The position numbers and the translations under genes are program-made. A DNA stretch of 64,000 bases from assembly GCA_034505955.1 (NCBI GenBank), contig JAPDQK010000008.1:1-64000 (forward strand), given 5' to 3'. Shown here in pieces: positions 42,341-51,725 of the stretch (position 1 is its first letter; each line of letters starts with the position of its first letter). The DNA is from Zhuqueibacter pondensis. Lineage in GTDB: Bacteria > Zhuqueibacterota > Zhuqueibacteria > Zhuqueibacterales > Zhuqueibacteraceae. The notes below the pieces were generated by a model. That model saw nothing but the letters and a program-made list of their open reading frames with translations, was not told where the DNA came from and ran no database searches.

Positions 42341-42835
42341 GTGGTCGACATAGGCGAAACAATACCAAAATTCTACGGTCGCTATCATTATACACTTGAT
42401 GATAAAGGCCGAGCCGCCATCCCGGCAAAAATCCGGGAGATTATACAACTCAGGGACATGAAGACTTTGATGCTGCGGCTATTCGAAAAGCCGAATGCCC
42501 GTTTTATTCGCGCTTATCCTGCCACCTATTTCCGCGACAAAATCCTGCCGATGGCTTCTCAGTTTGATGAAGAGAGCGAAGAAGGCATTTACCACATGCA
42601 GTTAATTCTGGCTTCATGCCAACATCTTCGTCTGGATAATCAGGGACGCATCAATATTCCCACGGAGTTCTTGGAGGCTGCCCAAATTCAAAAAGAAATA
42701 CGCTATATTGGCATGGGCGATTTTTTTGATATGTGGAATCCAGAGATTAACGATCAATTTATGGCAACGCTTCGTGGGGAGCAGACTGCAAAACGCATGG
42801 AACAACACGTCGAGGGAGGAGCGCCGAATTCATAA
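42341..42835 (+). CDS. mraZ: transcriptional regulator MraZ
   Basis: 164 residues from GTG 42341. Two SpoVT/AbrB-like halves: YHYTLDDKGRAAIPAKIREII and HLRLDNQGRINIPTEFLEAA, each with the D-x-x-G-R-x-x-I-P motif. MraZ forms a ring and represses the dcw operon by binding the TGGG repeats seen just upstream. First gene of the cluster; rsmH follows after 55 bases. Confidence 0.92.
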   Translation: MVDIGETIPKFYGRYHYTLDDKGRAAIPAKIREIIQLRDMKTLMLRLFEKPNARFIRAYPATYFRDKILPMASQFDEESEEGIYHMQLILASCQHLRLDNQGRINIPTEFLEAAQIQKEIRYIGMGDFFDMWNPEINDQFMATLRGEQTAKRMEQHVEGGAPNS

Positions 42836-42890
42836 TGCAAGGCGAAAGTAGGCCGCGATGCCCTCAGCCTCACAGGCACATTGAAATGTA

Positions 42891-43829
42891 GTGGATGATC
42901 TTTCAACAAAGTTTCATGAGCCGGTTCTGGTCGTTCCAGCTCTGCAATTTTTGCTTACGCAACAAAGTGAGATCATTGTCGACGCGACGCTCGGTGACGG
43001 CGGTCACAGCCTGGCCCTGCTCGAAAAGGGAGGAACAGCGCTGCGTGTGATCGGCATCGACACCGATGCGGAAGCGCTGGCAGTGGCGCGATCACGACTG
43101 GAGCGATTTACCGGACGGTATCAGTTGCTGCAGGGAAATTTTCGTTCATTGACACAATTGTTGGGCTCTCTTGGCATCACGAATGTGGATGGTGTGTTGG
43201 CAGATTTGGGTGTCAGCTCCAGACAGATCGATCAACCCGAGCGAGGATTCAGCTATCTCCAGGACGGACCGCTGGACATGCGCATGAACCCGAATCTGCC
43301 GCACACCGCCGCGGATCTGTTGGCCACGCTGGCGCCGGACGCCCTGAGGAAAATTTTTCGCGAATACGGTGAAGAGAAATTGGCAGCGCCGATTGCGCGC
43401 GCCATCGTCAAGCAACGGGTGCAACAACCTTTGTTGCGCACGCGCGACTTGCGACAGATAGTTGAGAACATCGTTCACGGGCCGAATCGTGTCAAATCGC
43501 TTGCCCGAATTTTTCAAGCGCTGCGCATTGCCGTCAATCAGGAATTGGAAGCGCTAAAAGAATTTTTAGTGCAAGCGGTGGCGTTGTTGCGGCCCGGCGG
43601 GCGATTGGTCGTGATCAGTTATCATTCGCTCGAAGATCGGATCGTCAAGCAATTCTTCAAAACGCAGGCCCGGGGTTGCACCTGTCCGCCGCAATTACCG
43701 GTTTGTATTTGTGGCAAACAATCGCAACTCAGCATCTTGACAGTGAAACCGATCGTACCGGGCCCACGGGAGGTTTCAGCGAACATTCGAGCGCGCAGCG
43801 CTCGTTTACGTGCCGCACAGAAAAGATGA
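42891..43829 (+). CDS. rsmH: 16S rRNA (cytosine-1402-N4) methyltransferase
   Basis: 312 residues from GTG 42891. SAM-binding IVDATLGDGGHSLALL, GVLADLGVSSRQIDQPERGFSY and the C-terminal ISYHSLEDRIVKQFF are diagnostic of RsmH (MraW). It methylates C1402 in 16S rRNA. A CTCPPQLPVCICG cysteine cluster near the end is usual in this family. It ends in an ATGA overlap with ftsL. Confidence 0.95.
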   Translation: MDDLSTKFHEPVLVVPALQFLLTQQSEIIVDATLGDGGHSLALLEKGGTALRVIGIDTDAEALAVARSRLERFTGRYQLLQGNFRSLTQLLGSLGITNVDGVLADLGVSSRQIDQPERGFSYLQDGPLDMRMNPNLPHTAADLLATLAPDALRKIFREYGEEKLAAPIARAIVKQRVQQPLLRTRDLRQIVENIVHGPNRVKSLARIFQALRIAVNQELEALKEFLVQAVALLRPGGRLVVISYHSLEDRIVKQFFKTQARGCTCPPQLPVCICGKQSQLSILTVKPIVPGPREVSANIRARSARLRAAQKR

Positions 43830-44239
43830 ATCAGCGTGTCTTCAACTCGGCAAAACCACACCGGAGCACAAACAAGTCGATGGCAGTACCCCGACGCTCA
43901 GGTGGCAGTCGATCGCGCCAGGAACCTGCAGCGCGAAGGAGCTCACCCAAACTGCAACTCAATCGCGCAACGGCAAGAAAAGGCGTTTCCCTGCTCTTGC
44001 GGTTTGTTATTTTGTTGTTATTGGTGTTGATGCTCATTTGGGAACGCGTTACGGTCAACAAGCTGGCCGTGGAAATTGCCACTTTGGAAACTCAGCGCAA
44101 CCAGCTCCTCGATCAGAATGGCAAATTGCGCATTCAGGTGGAGCAGCTCGCCGGATTTGGCCGGATATCACACCTGGCCTCACAACGCTTGGGTTTGGCG
44201 GTGGTGCCGCAGCAGATAATTGTGGTGGAAGAAGAATAA
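43826..44239 (+). CDS. ftsL: FtsL-like division protein
   Basis: 137 residues from ATG 43826, overlapping the rsmH stop by 4 bases. A basic, Ser/Arg-rich cytoplasmic tail (about 55 residues) leads to one membrane helix (GVSLLLRFVILLLLVLMLIW) and a coiled coil of about 50 residues with leucine/isoleucine heptads. This size, layout and position before ftsI are those of FtsL; the sequence itself is too variable to prove it. Confidence 0.75.
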   Translation: MNQRVFNSAKPHRSTNKSMAVPRRSGGSRSRQEPAARRSSPKLQLNRATARKGVSLLLRFVILLLLVLMLIWERVTVNKLAVEIATLETQRNQLLDQNGKLRIQVEQLAGFGRISHLASQRLGLAVVPQQIIVVEEE

Positions 44240-44307
44240 GTGGGAATTATTTTGCCCGAACGCATTTCGGTCCTGATTTCGAATGATTGGATAAAAGTTG
44301 TTGCATC

Positions 44308-46521
44308 ATGATGACCATGAGAACAATCCCGGTCTTTTCTTCAAACCCGATGAAGAAAGCACGGGCAGCAACGCGGCAAAAAGCAAAGGTCCCCCGGTCA
44401 GGCCGAGATTGGCGGATGCTGACGCTCGAGATTTTTTTTCTGTGCTTTGGCCTGGTGGTGGTGGTGCGTCTGGTTTACATCCAGGTCTGGCAGCGCGAGA
44501 AATATCGAAAAATGGCGAAGGTGCAGCATCTTTCGGAAATTCCACTGCTGGCACAGCGTGGGCTGATTTATGACCGCAACCAAAATCTCCTGGCGCTCAA
44601 TGAAGCGTGTGTTTCGGTTGGGCTCGATCTGCGCCTGGTGAAGGATCGTGCTGCGTATGCCGAAAAGCTGGCGCCCCTGTTGGGCACCTCAACCGCAGCA
44701 TTGCGCGGAATCATGAAGGGCGAGCGCAACTTCGTCTGGTTGCGCCGTCGCGTCGATCCCGATTTGGCGCAAAAAATCAATGCCCTGAAATTGCCGGGCG
44801 TCCGCCTTGAAAAAGACACGAGACGACGCTATCCGCATGATGAAAGCGCTGCGCACATCCTCGGTTACACGGATGTCGACAATCGCGGCATTGCCGGCAT
44901 CGAATTGGCCTGCGATTCGCTATTGCGTGGTATCAACGGCCGCAAGGTCATCCAGCGAGATGCGATTGGCAATCTGTTGCCGGAAGTGAGCATTCCCGAA
45001 ATTCAGCCGGTGAATGGTAAAAGCTTGATTCTGACCATTGACTACATTCTGCAAACCATTGCCGGCGAGGAGTTGCGTTCGGCAATGCAGAATTTTGCGG
45101 CGAGTGCCGGCATCGTCATCATCTCCAATCCTTTGACGGGTGAGATTCTCGCAATGATTTGCGAACCGGGTTTTAATCCCAATTATCCCGCGGCTTATTC
45201 GATCGCAACCAGGCGCAATCGTGCCATCACGGATCTCTATGAGCCCGGCTCGACTTTCAAGCTGGTGACCTTCGCCGGCATTTTCCAGGAACACAAGCGC
45301 AGGCCCGAGGACCTTGTTTTTTGTGAGCACGGGGTCTATTCAGTGGCTGGCGAGGTGGTGAAGGATCATGAGAAATACGGCAATCTTGCTGTGCATGAGG
45401 TGCTGACAGTCTCGAGTAATATCGGCACGATAAAATTAGCCCGTCTTCTCGGCAGTACGAAGTTTTTTCAATACGCGCGCGATTTCGGTTTTGGCATGGT
45501 TACCGGACTCGAGCTCGAGGGTGAAGTGAGCGGCGTGCTCAAGAATCCGGTGCAATGGTCGGGCTTCACGCTGCCAGCGATGGCGATGGGTTATGAAGTG
45601 GCAGTGACCCCGCTGCAAATGGTCATGGCTTACGGCGCGATTGCAAACGGTGGACTGTTGTTGCGACCGAAAATTCTGGCTGGCATGATTGAACCCTCCG
45701 GCGGAATTCAGCGTTTTCATCAGCCGGAGGTGGTGCGAAGAGTTGTTTCGCCACCGGTTGCACATCTGATGACGAATTTGTTGAAGGATGTGGTGGATCA
45801 TGGTACAGGCAAAAGCGCGGCCATTCCCGGAATACCAATTGCGGGGAAAACCGGTACGGCGCATAAACCTCTTGCCAACGGTCGCGGTTATGCGCGCGAT
45901 GATTATATCGCTTCGTTCATTGGCTTCTTTCCGGCTGACCATCCCCGCTATTTGATTTTTGTCATGCTCGAGAACCCCCGTACAACCTACTGGGGTGGCT
46001 TTGTAGCGGCGCCGACTTTCAAAAAAATTGCACAACGCATTCTTGCAGGAACCTCGCTTAAAGAACAAAGAACCATGCCTGAGAAAATGCCCGAAATGCC
46101 CGACCCGAATGTGCCGACGGTGATTGTACCGGATGTCACCGGCCGATCAGTGGCAATTAGCACCGCAATTTTGGAAAAGATCGGCCTGAAAGTGACAAGC
46201 GAAGGCCGCGGCGATTTTGTTTTGAATCAGAATCCCCTGCCAGGCACGCCCGTGAAGCCACGAACCAAAGTCCTGCTCAATCTGTTTGAGATTGAACAGA
46301 CCCGCGCGACGGCGAAAAACAAAATGCCAAACCTGGTCGGCCTCTCCGTACGGGAGGCGCTGCGACGCTTGGCATTGCTCAAACTTGATGCGTATGTGCA
46401 CGGCAGTGGCCGGGTGGTACGACAATATCCCGATGCTGGTGCAACTATCAGTGCGGACGTTCATTGTGAGCTGGAGTGCCAGGCAATGGAACCGGCCATC
46501 AAAACGACGGCTGTGCATTAG
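44308..46521 (+). CDS. ftsI: division transpeptidase FtsI (PBP) with two PASTA domains
   Basis: 738 residues from ATG 44308 (44311, 44317 and 44350 are other ATGs, none with a clear ribosome site). One membrane anchor lies near residues 45-65. Transpeptidase motifs: GSTFK (Ser near 314), SSN near 368 and KTGTA near 513. The last 140 residues form two PASTA repeats (VTGRSVAISTAILEKIGL and VGLSVREALRRLALLKL), as in SpoVD/PBP2x rather than E. coli FtsI. It cross-links septal peptidoglycan with FtsW. Confidence 0.92.
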   Translation: MMTMRTIPVFSSNPMKKARAATRQKAKVPRSGRDWRMLTLEIFFLCFGLVVVVRLVYIQVWQREKYRKMAKVQHLSEIPLLAQRGLIYDRNQNLLALNEACVSVGLDLRLVKDRAAYAEKLAPLLGTSTAALRGIMKGERNFVWLRRRVDPDLAQKINALKLPGVRLEKDTRRRYPHDESAAHILGYTDVDNRGIAGIELACDSLLRGINGRKVIQRDAIGNLLPEVSIPEIQPVNGKSLILTIDYILQTIAGEELRSAMQNFAASAGIVIISNPLTGEILAMICEPGFNPNYPAAYSIATRRNRAITDLYEPGSTFKLVTFAGIFQEHKRRPEDLVFCEHGVYSVAGEVVKDHEKYGNLAVHEVLTVSSNIGTIKLARLLGSTKFFQYARDFGFGMVTGLELEGEVSGVLKNPVQWSGFTLPAMAMGYEVAVTPLQMVMAYGAIANGGLLLRPKILAGMIEPSGGIQRFHQPEVVRRVVSPPVAHLMTNLLKDVVDHGTGKSAAIPGIPIAGKTGTAHKPLANGRGYARDDYIASFIGFFPADHPRYLIFVMLENPRTTYWGGFVAAPTFKKIAQRILAGTSLKEQRTMPEKMPEMPDPNVPTVIVPDVTGRSVAISTAILEKIGLKVTSEGRGDFVLNQNPLPGTPVKPRTKVLLNLFEIEQTRATAKNKMPNLVGLSVREALRRLALLKLDAYVHGSGRVVRQYPDAGATISADVHCELECQAMEPAIKTTAVH

Positions 46522-46588
46522 TCTCCGCATGATAGTTGCGGCGTACTTATGGTTGCAGTCATTTCATCCAAACTGTAGGAGCACGATC

Positions 46589-47644
46589 ATGATGCAGCGA
46601 CTCTTCATTTCGACCATGGTTTTTATTTTTGTGTTGTCGCCGTCCGTTTTCGGCCAGGACAAGGTTGTGGTGGTCCCCAAACAGATTAAAGGTGCTCCCT
46701 TCGTTGTGGAAGACAGCACGGATCTCTTTGCGAAGTCGTACCACTTTTTCATCGAGGGCGAGGTGGCGATGGCCGCAGACAGTCTGAGAAAATTGATCGA
46801 CCTGAGTGGTTACAAGCTCGATCCTCGCGCTTACTACATCGTGGTGGCAAATTTCACCGACAAAGTCTCGCCGATCGGACTGTTTCACGAGGGATCAGAC
46901 TTTCTCGACACGCGCTTCTATGGCCTCAAAACCGACACGCTTTATTACATGTTCATTTCGCGCACCGAAAACGCGCCCTCATTTGTGTCGGTGTTATTGA
47001 AATCCAAGCCGACGCCATTCGAGGCAAATCTTCCAGCATTTCTTGGTCTTTTTGGGCTGGCGGTGCCGGCAACGCTCACCACCCCCAGGCAAACCACCTG
47101 GATCGATGTTCGCCGGTTTGAGATTCCCGAGAAATTTCAGAAAAACTCCGACATTTCGGTGATCGTGAAAAAGGATTTAAGTGCGGTCGATTTTCTGGCG
47201 GCTGCCGTCTTTGACAACACGCCACGCGAGCACTGGAGTTACGGTGTCGCCACGGCCATCACCTCGATCAATGACGTCGAGCTCGGAGTTGGCGACGATG
47301 GCACCATCGTTGTACAGCCGCGGCCCACCGGTGACTTGGCTGTCTTTGGCGTGATCAATTTCCACTTCAAAGCAGTCGACACCAAAGCGCCCACGCTTGG
47401 CAGCTCTTTTCATTTACTCGGTGGCTTGCGACTCGCCAGTTTCATCGAGCCCCTGCTTGGTCTCGGGTTCGGCATTCCGATCACCGGATTCGAGTTGCAT
47501 GTGTTCGGCGGCGGCAGCCTGGCGTTTCGCAACGAATTGAAATCGGGGTTCTATATCGGGGATCACGTTTTGAAAGAAGAAGATCCTTTCAAGACCAAGA
47601 TCAAATTTTATCCGCGTTTCGGGCTTGAGCTCAAATTCCCGTAA
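46589..47644 (+). CDS. exported protein of unknown function inside the dcw cluster
   Basis: 351 residues from ATG 46589 with AGGAG 7 bases upstream; the longer frame from 46286 is in ftsI's shadow. Residues 1-23 are a signal peptide ending at VFGQ. The rest is beta-rich with alternating polar and hydrophobic residues and ends in KIKFYPRFGLELKFP, which could be an outer-membrane strand, but no family is recognised. It occupies the slot where murE normally stands. Confidence 0.6.
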   Translation: MMQRLFISTMVFIFVLSPSVFGQDKVVVVPKQIKGAPFVVEDSTDLFAKSYHFFIEGEVAMAADSLRKLIDLSGYKLDPRAYYIVVANFTDKVSPIGLFHEGSDFLDTRFYGLKTDTLYYMFISRTENAPSFVSVLLKSKPTPFEANLPAFLGLFGLAVPATLTTPRQTTWIDVRRFEIPEKFQKNSDISVIVKKDLSAVDFLAAAVFDNTPREHWSYGVATAITSINDVELGVGDDGTIVVQPRPTGDLAVFGVINFHFKAVDTKAPTLGSSFHLLGGLRLASFIEPLLGLGFGIPITGFELHVFGGGSLAFRNELKSGFYIGDHVLKEEDPFKTKIKFYPRFGLELKFP

Positions 47645-47656
47645 CGCCCGCAGGGA

Positions 47657-47688
47657 CACAAAGAAAATTTGATTGTTTTTTCTTTGTG
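47657..47688 (+). terminator. CACAAAGAAAA/TTTTCTTTGTG hairpin
   Basis: Exact 11-bp arms (47657-47667, 47678-47688) with a 10-base loop follow the exported-protein stop by 13 bases. T-rich loop and arm but no T-run after; may be a terminator or a word-type repeat (ACACAAAG / CTTTGTGTC). Confidence 0.4.
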
Positions 47689-47714
47689 CGCTTTGTGTCT
47701 TTTGTGGTAAAAAA

Positions 47715-47752
47715 CTTCGCGGTGGTGATAGTTTTTCGAGAGTAATACCATA
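47715..47752. repeat. 38-bp dispersed repeat, copy near murF
   Basis: Second copy of the sequence at 41774-41811, just before murF. Confidence 0.5.
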
Positions 47753-47796
47753 ATCCATCGATCCAATGATTCAGTAACTCATAAATCAGCTTTGTG

Positions 47797-49221
47797 ATGC
47801 CACTTATTCTCACACTCGGCGAATTGCAGCGAGCTTGCGGCGCGAATTCGCGCTATGTCGGCGAGAGCGTAAAATTGACGCAACGCCCAGCCGGCCTTTC
47901 CACAGATTCAAGAACCTGCAAGTCCGGTGAGGTTTTTGTCGCGTTGCGCGGTGAAAAATTTGACGGCCACCGATTTGTTGCGCAAGTGTTGGCCGCGGGC
48001 GCGCTGGCAGCAGTGGTGGAAGCGAGCTGGGTCGAGTCGCATCATCACACAAAACAAAAGGTAACTGGAGATCTGATCATCGTCGAAGATACTCTGCGCG
48101 CCTTGCAAGACATCGGACACCTGATTCGCCGGCGCTGGGGAAAACCGATCCTTGCCATCACCGGCAGTAATGGCAAGACCACGGCCAAAGAATTGGTCAC
48201 TGCCGTGCTATCACAAAGCAAGTTGGTTCACAAAACCACCGGTAATTTGAACAACCACATCGGTGTGCCATTGACGCTGGCGGAATTAAATTATGGTCAC
48301 GATTTGGCCGTTGTGGAGATGGGTACCAATCACTTCGGTGAAATTGCCCGGCTGTGTGAGATCGCTGATCCGAATTTCGGGCTGATCACGAATATCGGCC
48401 ATGCGCACCTCGAATTTTTCAAAGACCTCGAGGGCGTGGCCAGGGCCAAACGCGAGCTTTTTGTGTATGTGCATGACCACAACGGCATTGTTTTTCTCAA
48501 CGCGGATGATCCCAAGCTGCGCGCATCACTGCCGTCCGGCACGAAAGCGATTACTTTTGGAATTACCCAGCCGGCACAAGTGCAGGGGAAAATCGTAACG
48601 GTGGATGAAAATGGTTGCGTCACTCTTGCATGGCGCGATCAGCATATTCATCTCGCCATTCCCGGCAGGCACAACGCCCTCCATGCGCTCGCTGCGATTG
48701 CGGTCGGTGAGCATTTTGGCATGGCCCCGGAAAAAATTCGGCACGCCGTGGAGCACACACCGCCGGTTTCCAAACGCATGCAGGTGCTTCAACGCGGCGA
48801 GGTGACCATCATCAATGATGCCTACAATGCCAACCCGGATTCGATGCGTGCGGCTCTGGAATTTCTGGCGACCATGCCGATACCGCCCCATGGCCGCCGG
48901 GTTGCGGTTTTGGGCGACATGCTCGAACTCGGCGAGCTGGCGCCAGCGGAACATGAAGAAATCGGCAGATTGATCACAAAACTTCCCGTCCACGCGGTGT
49001 TTGCTTATGGCCCGCAGATGAAACATCTGGTGCAAGCCATCGGCGAGACACTTTGGGCCGAACATTTCGATGACAAGTTGCACCTCTGTCAGGAAGTCAA
49101 GCGCTCCGTTCGCTCCGGTGATGTGATTTTGGTAAAGGGCAGTCGCGGAATGGCGATGGAGGAAGTGATTGAGAAATTGCCCGAGAATGAATTTTCGGGC
49201 TCAGAATTGAAAACCAGCTGA
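47797..49221 (+). CDS. murF: UDP-MurNAc-tripeptide:D-Ala-D-Ala ligase
   Basis: 474 residues from ATG 47797 (GTG 47794 adjoining). Mur-ligase motifs: LSTDSRTCKSGEVFVALRGEKFDGH, the ATP loop ITGSNGKTT, GNLNNHIGVP, and NDAYNANPDSM with VLGDMLELG, which are specific to MurF. It adds D-Ala-D-Ala to the peptidoglycan precursor. The other Mur ligases are not in this cluster. Confidence 0.94.
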   Translation: MPLILTLGELQRACGANSRYVGESVKLTQRPAGLSTDSRTCKSGEVFVALRGEKFDGHRFVAQVLAAGALAAVVEASWVESHHHTKQKVTGDLIIVEDTLRALQDIGHLIRRRWGKPILAITGSNGKTTAKELVTAVLSQSKLVHKTTGNLNNHIGVPLTLAELNYGHDLAVVEMGTNHFGEIARLCEIADPNFGLITNIGHAHLEFFKDLEGVARAKRELFVYVHDHNGIVFLNADDPKLRASLPSGTKAITFGITQPAQVQGKIVTVDENGCVTLAWRDQHIHLAIPGRHNALHALAAIAVGEHFGMAPEKIRHAVEHTPPVSKRMQVLQRGEVTIINDAYNANPDSMRAALEFLATMPIPPHGRRVAVLGDMLELGELAPAEHEEIGRLITKLPVHAVFAYGPQMKHLVQAIGETLWAEHFDDKLHLCQEVKRSVRSGDVILVKGSRGMAMEEVIEKLPENEFSGSELKTS

Positions 49222-49238
49222 GGTCGATTCAGTTTGTC

Positions 49239-49256
49239 ATCCCGCTTCGGCGGGAT
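49239..49256 (+). terminator. UUCG-tetraloop hairpin between murF and mraY
   Basis: A perfect 7-bp stem ATCCCGC/GCGGGAT closed by TTCG, a hyperstable RNA tetraloop. No T-run follows, so it more likely tunes or protects the transcript than ends it; it may also be a dispersed repeat. Confidence 0.5.
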
Positions 49257-49283
49257 TGAGCAAGCGCAATTCAAGGAACTGCC

Positions 49284-50396
49284 ATGCTCTACTACCTGCT
49301 GTATCCGTTGAGTAAGTATATCTCCGGATTCAACATATTTCAGTACATCTCGTTCCGTGCCGCGTTTGCGGCGATCACCGCCTTGTTGATCAGCTTTTTC
49401 GTCGGCCCGCGCATTATTCATCAACTGCGTGAGAAACAGATTGGCCAGGAAGTGCGCAAAGACGGCCCACAGACCCATTTGAAAAAACAGGGCACGCCCA
49501 CGATGGGCGGATTGATCATTCTCACGGCGATCCTGTTGCCGACCCTGCTGTGGGCGCGAGCGACCGTCTACGTCGCACTCGTGGTTTTGGCGACCGTGTG
49601 GATGGGCCTGGTCGGGTTCATTGATGATTATTTGAAAGTCGTCAAAAAATACCCCAAGGGGCTTTACGGTCGTTATAAAATTATCGGGCAGGTTACACTC
49701 GGCTTGTTGCTTGGCACGGTCATCTTTTTCGCGCCGCAGTTCGAAGGCATCTCGACGCTCACGACGGTGCCGTTCTTCAAAAATTTCGAATTCGATTTTG
49801 GTTTCAGCTTGAGTTATCCGTTCAATTATGTTTCGTATGTTTTGATCGTGATTTTTGTCATCACGGCGACGAGTAACTCGGTCAACCTCACCGATGGCCT
49901 CGACGGGCTGGCCGTCGGATTGGTGGCGATTTCGGCAACGGCCTGGGCCGCGATCAGCTACATCTCCGGCCGTGTTGATTTCAGTGATTATTTGAACATT
50001 CTCTATCTGCCCGGTGCCGGAGAGTTGACGGTATTTTGTGCGGCGCTCGGCGGGGCAGCGCTCGGATTCTTGTGGTTCAATACCCATCCTGCGCAAGTAT
50101 TCATGGGCGACACCGGCTCGCTGGCGTTGGGCAGCGCCCTGGGTTCGCTGGCGATTCTTTTGAAAAAGGAGTTGCTGTTGATCATCATCGGCGGCGTATT
50201 TGTCGCCGAAACCATGTCGGTAATTCTGCAAGTCTGGTATTTCAGACGCACCGGTGGCAAGCGGATTTTTCGCATGGCGCCCTTGCATCATCATTTTGAA
50301 TTGAAGGGCTGGAGCGAGCCGCAGGTCGTGGTGCGTTTCTGGATCATTGGGATTCTGCTGGCGCTGCTGAGCTTGAGCACATTCAAGATTCGATAG
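49284..50396 (+). CDS. mraY: phospho-MurNAc-pentapeptide transferase
   Basis: 370 residues, about ten helices. KKQGTPTMGG, the catalytic region GFIDDYLKV, NSVNLTDGLDGLA, and HHHFELKGW are the MraY signatures. It makes lipid I at the inner membrane. AAGGAA precedes the ATG. The next gene is ftsW; murD, usually between them, is missing. Confidence 0.95.
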   Translation: MLYYLLYPLSKYISGFNIFQYISFRAAFAAITALLISFFVGPRIIHQLREKQIGQEVRKDGPQTHLKKQGTPTMGGLIILTAILLPTLLWARATVYVALVVLATVWMGLVGFIDDYLKVVKKYPKGLYGRYKIIGQVTLGLLLGTVIFFAPQFEGISTLTTVPFFKNFEFDFGFSLSYPFNYVSYVLIVIFVITATSNSVNLTDGLDGLAVGLVAISATAWAAISYISGRVDFSDYLNILYLPGAGELTVFCAALGGAALGFLWFNTHPAQVFMGDTGSLALGSALGSLAILLKKELLLIIIGGVFVAETMSVILQVWYFRRTGGKRIFRMAPLHHHFELKGWSEPQVVVRFWIIGILLALLSLSTFKIR

Positions 50397-50474
50397 CTTT
50401 GGCCCGTTACGAATACCTCTGAGGATGAATTCAAAAACGCAAGGAAAGCACAGCGACGAAGCACTGATTGAATT

Positions 50475-51674
50475 ATGAATTTGAAGCAGCTCACATCCAG
50501 GTCGCCACAACGTACCCAGTTTTTCGATATCGATCTGACATTGCTGATCATCGTGATGATTTTGCTGCTGTTCAGCATTTCTTTTGTTTATACCGCAAGC
50601 TCGACACGGGCCGAGCGCCTTCATGATGACAGCGCGTTCTTTCTCAAACGCCAGTTGCTCCGCGTCGCCATTGCGCTGGCAATCATGTTTTTGATCATGC
50701 GTGTCGATTACCATCGCATTCTGCGATATTCGCCGCCGGCTTATTGGATCGCGCTCGCGTTGCTTGTCTTTCTCCTTTTCGCACCTGCAAGCTGGGTCAT
50801 TCGTGGCTCGCGGCGCTGGCTGATGCTTGGCCCGGTGCAATTTCAGCCCTCGGAACTCGCAAAGTTCGCACTGATTTTTTATCTTGCCGGCAATTTGACA
50901 AAAACGGAGATCGATATTGAGAATTTTGTCGATGGCCTCTTGCCACAGTTGATTCTGATTGGTGCGGTGGTGTTGGCCGTGGTGATGGAACCGGATATGG
51001 GCACCGCACTTGCGATTGCCGCCATCGCCATGATTATGTTGTTTGTTGCTGGTGCCAGGCTCGGCCATTTGTTTTTGATTGCTTTGGGCGGTGTGCTTTC
51101 TGCGGCCTCTTTGCTGTGGCGAATTGCTTACCAGCGTGGCCGGGTGGAGTCATTTATCGAAGCCATGCTGGGTGATGCCGAGCCGGTTTGGCAAGTGCGC
51201 CAAGCGTTGATTGGGTTGGGAGACGGTGGTCTCTTTGGTGTCGGGCTTGGTCAAAGTAAGCAGAAACTGCTTTTTCTGCCCGACCCGTTCACGGATTTTG
51301 TCCTGGCGATTGTCGGAGAAGAGCTCGGCCTGATCGGCACGCTTGCGATCATTCTGCTTTTCTTTATGATCATTTGGCGTGGATTTCACATCGCGCACCA
51401 CGCTCCGGATCGATGCGGCAAATTGACCGCGATCGGCGTGACCACGGCCATCGGCTTGTACGCGCTGGTGAATGCGGGCGTCGTCACCCACATTTTACCG
51501 ACAACCGGCATTCCACTGCCCTTTGTCAGTTACGGCGGCTCCGCGCTAATCATGAATCTGTTCGGCATCGGTGTTTTGCTGAACATTTCACAATTTGTCA
51601 AGGAACCGCTGAGGAGTCGAGCCCAAATGGTGCCGCTGGCCCGCGTGCGGTGGTTCCATGACCGCAAACGTTGA
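50475..51674 (+). CDS. ftsW: septal peptidoglycan polymerase FtsW
   Basis: 399 residues, ten helices of the SEDS family. Seen: IRGSRRWLMLGPVQFQPSELAK, EPDMGTAL, LFGVGLGQSKQKLLFLPDPFTDFVLAIVGEELG and the C-terminal TTGIPLPFVSYGGSALI. SEDS enzymes polymerise glycan at the septum with FtsI. The place between mraY and murG supports FtsW over RodA. Confidence 0.92.
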   Translation: MNLKQLTSRSPQRTQFFDIDLTLLIIVMILLLFSISFVYTASSTRAERLHDDSAFFLKRQLLRVAIALAIMFLIMRVDYHRILRYSPPAYWIALALLVFLLFAPASWVIRGSRRWLMLGPVQFQPSELAKFALIFYLAGNLTKTEIDIENFVDGLLPQLILIGAVVLAVVMEPDMGTALAIAAIAMIMLFVAGARLGHLFLIALGGVLSAASLLWRIAYQRGRVESFIEAMLGDAEPVWQVRQALIGLGDGGLFGVGLGQSKQKLLFLPDPFTDFVLAIVGEELGLIGTLAIILLFFMIIWRGFHIAHHAPDRCGKLTAIGVTTAIGLYALVNAGVVTHILPTTGIPLPFVSYGGSALIMNLFGIGVLLNISQFVKEPLRSRAQMVPLARVRWFHDRKR

Positions 51675-51725
51675 TCCAAATGGCTGCCAGGACTTCTGGA
51701 ATCGGCAGCCTCGTACGTCGTACTG

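Noticed and set aside
49089..51068. 659-codon leftward open frame opposite murF/mraY/ftsW
   Set aside because: Extreme Gln/Arg/His/Asp content and full overlap with three conserved genes; a codon-bias artefact.
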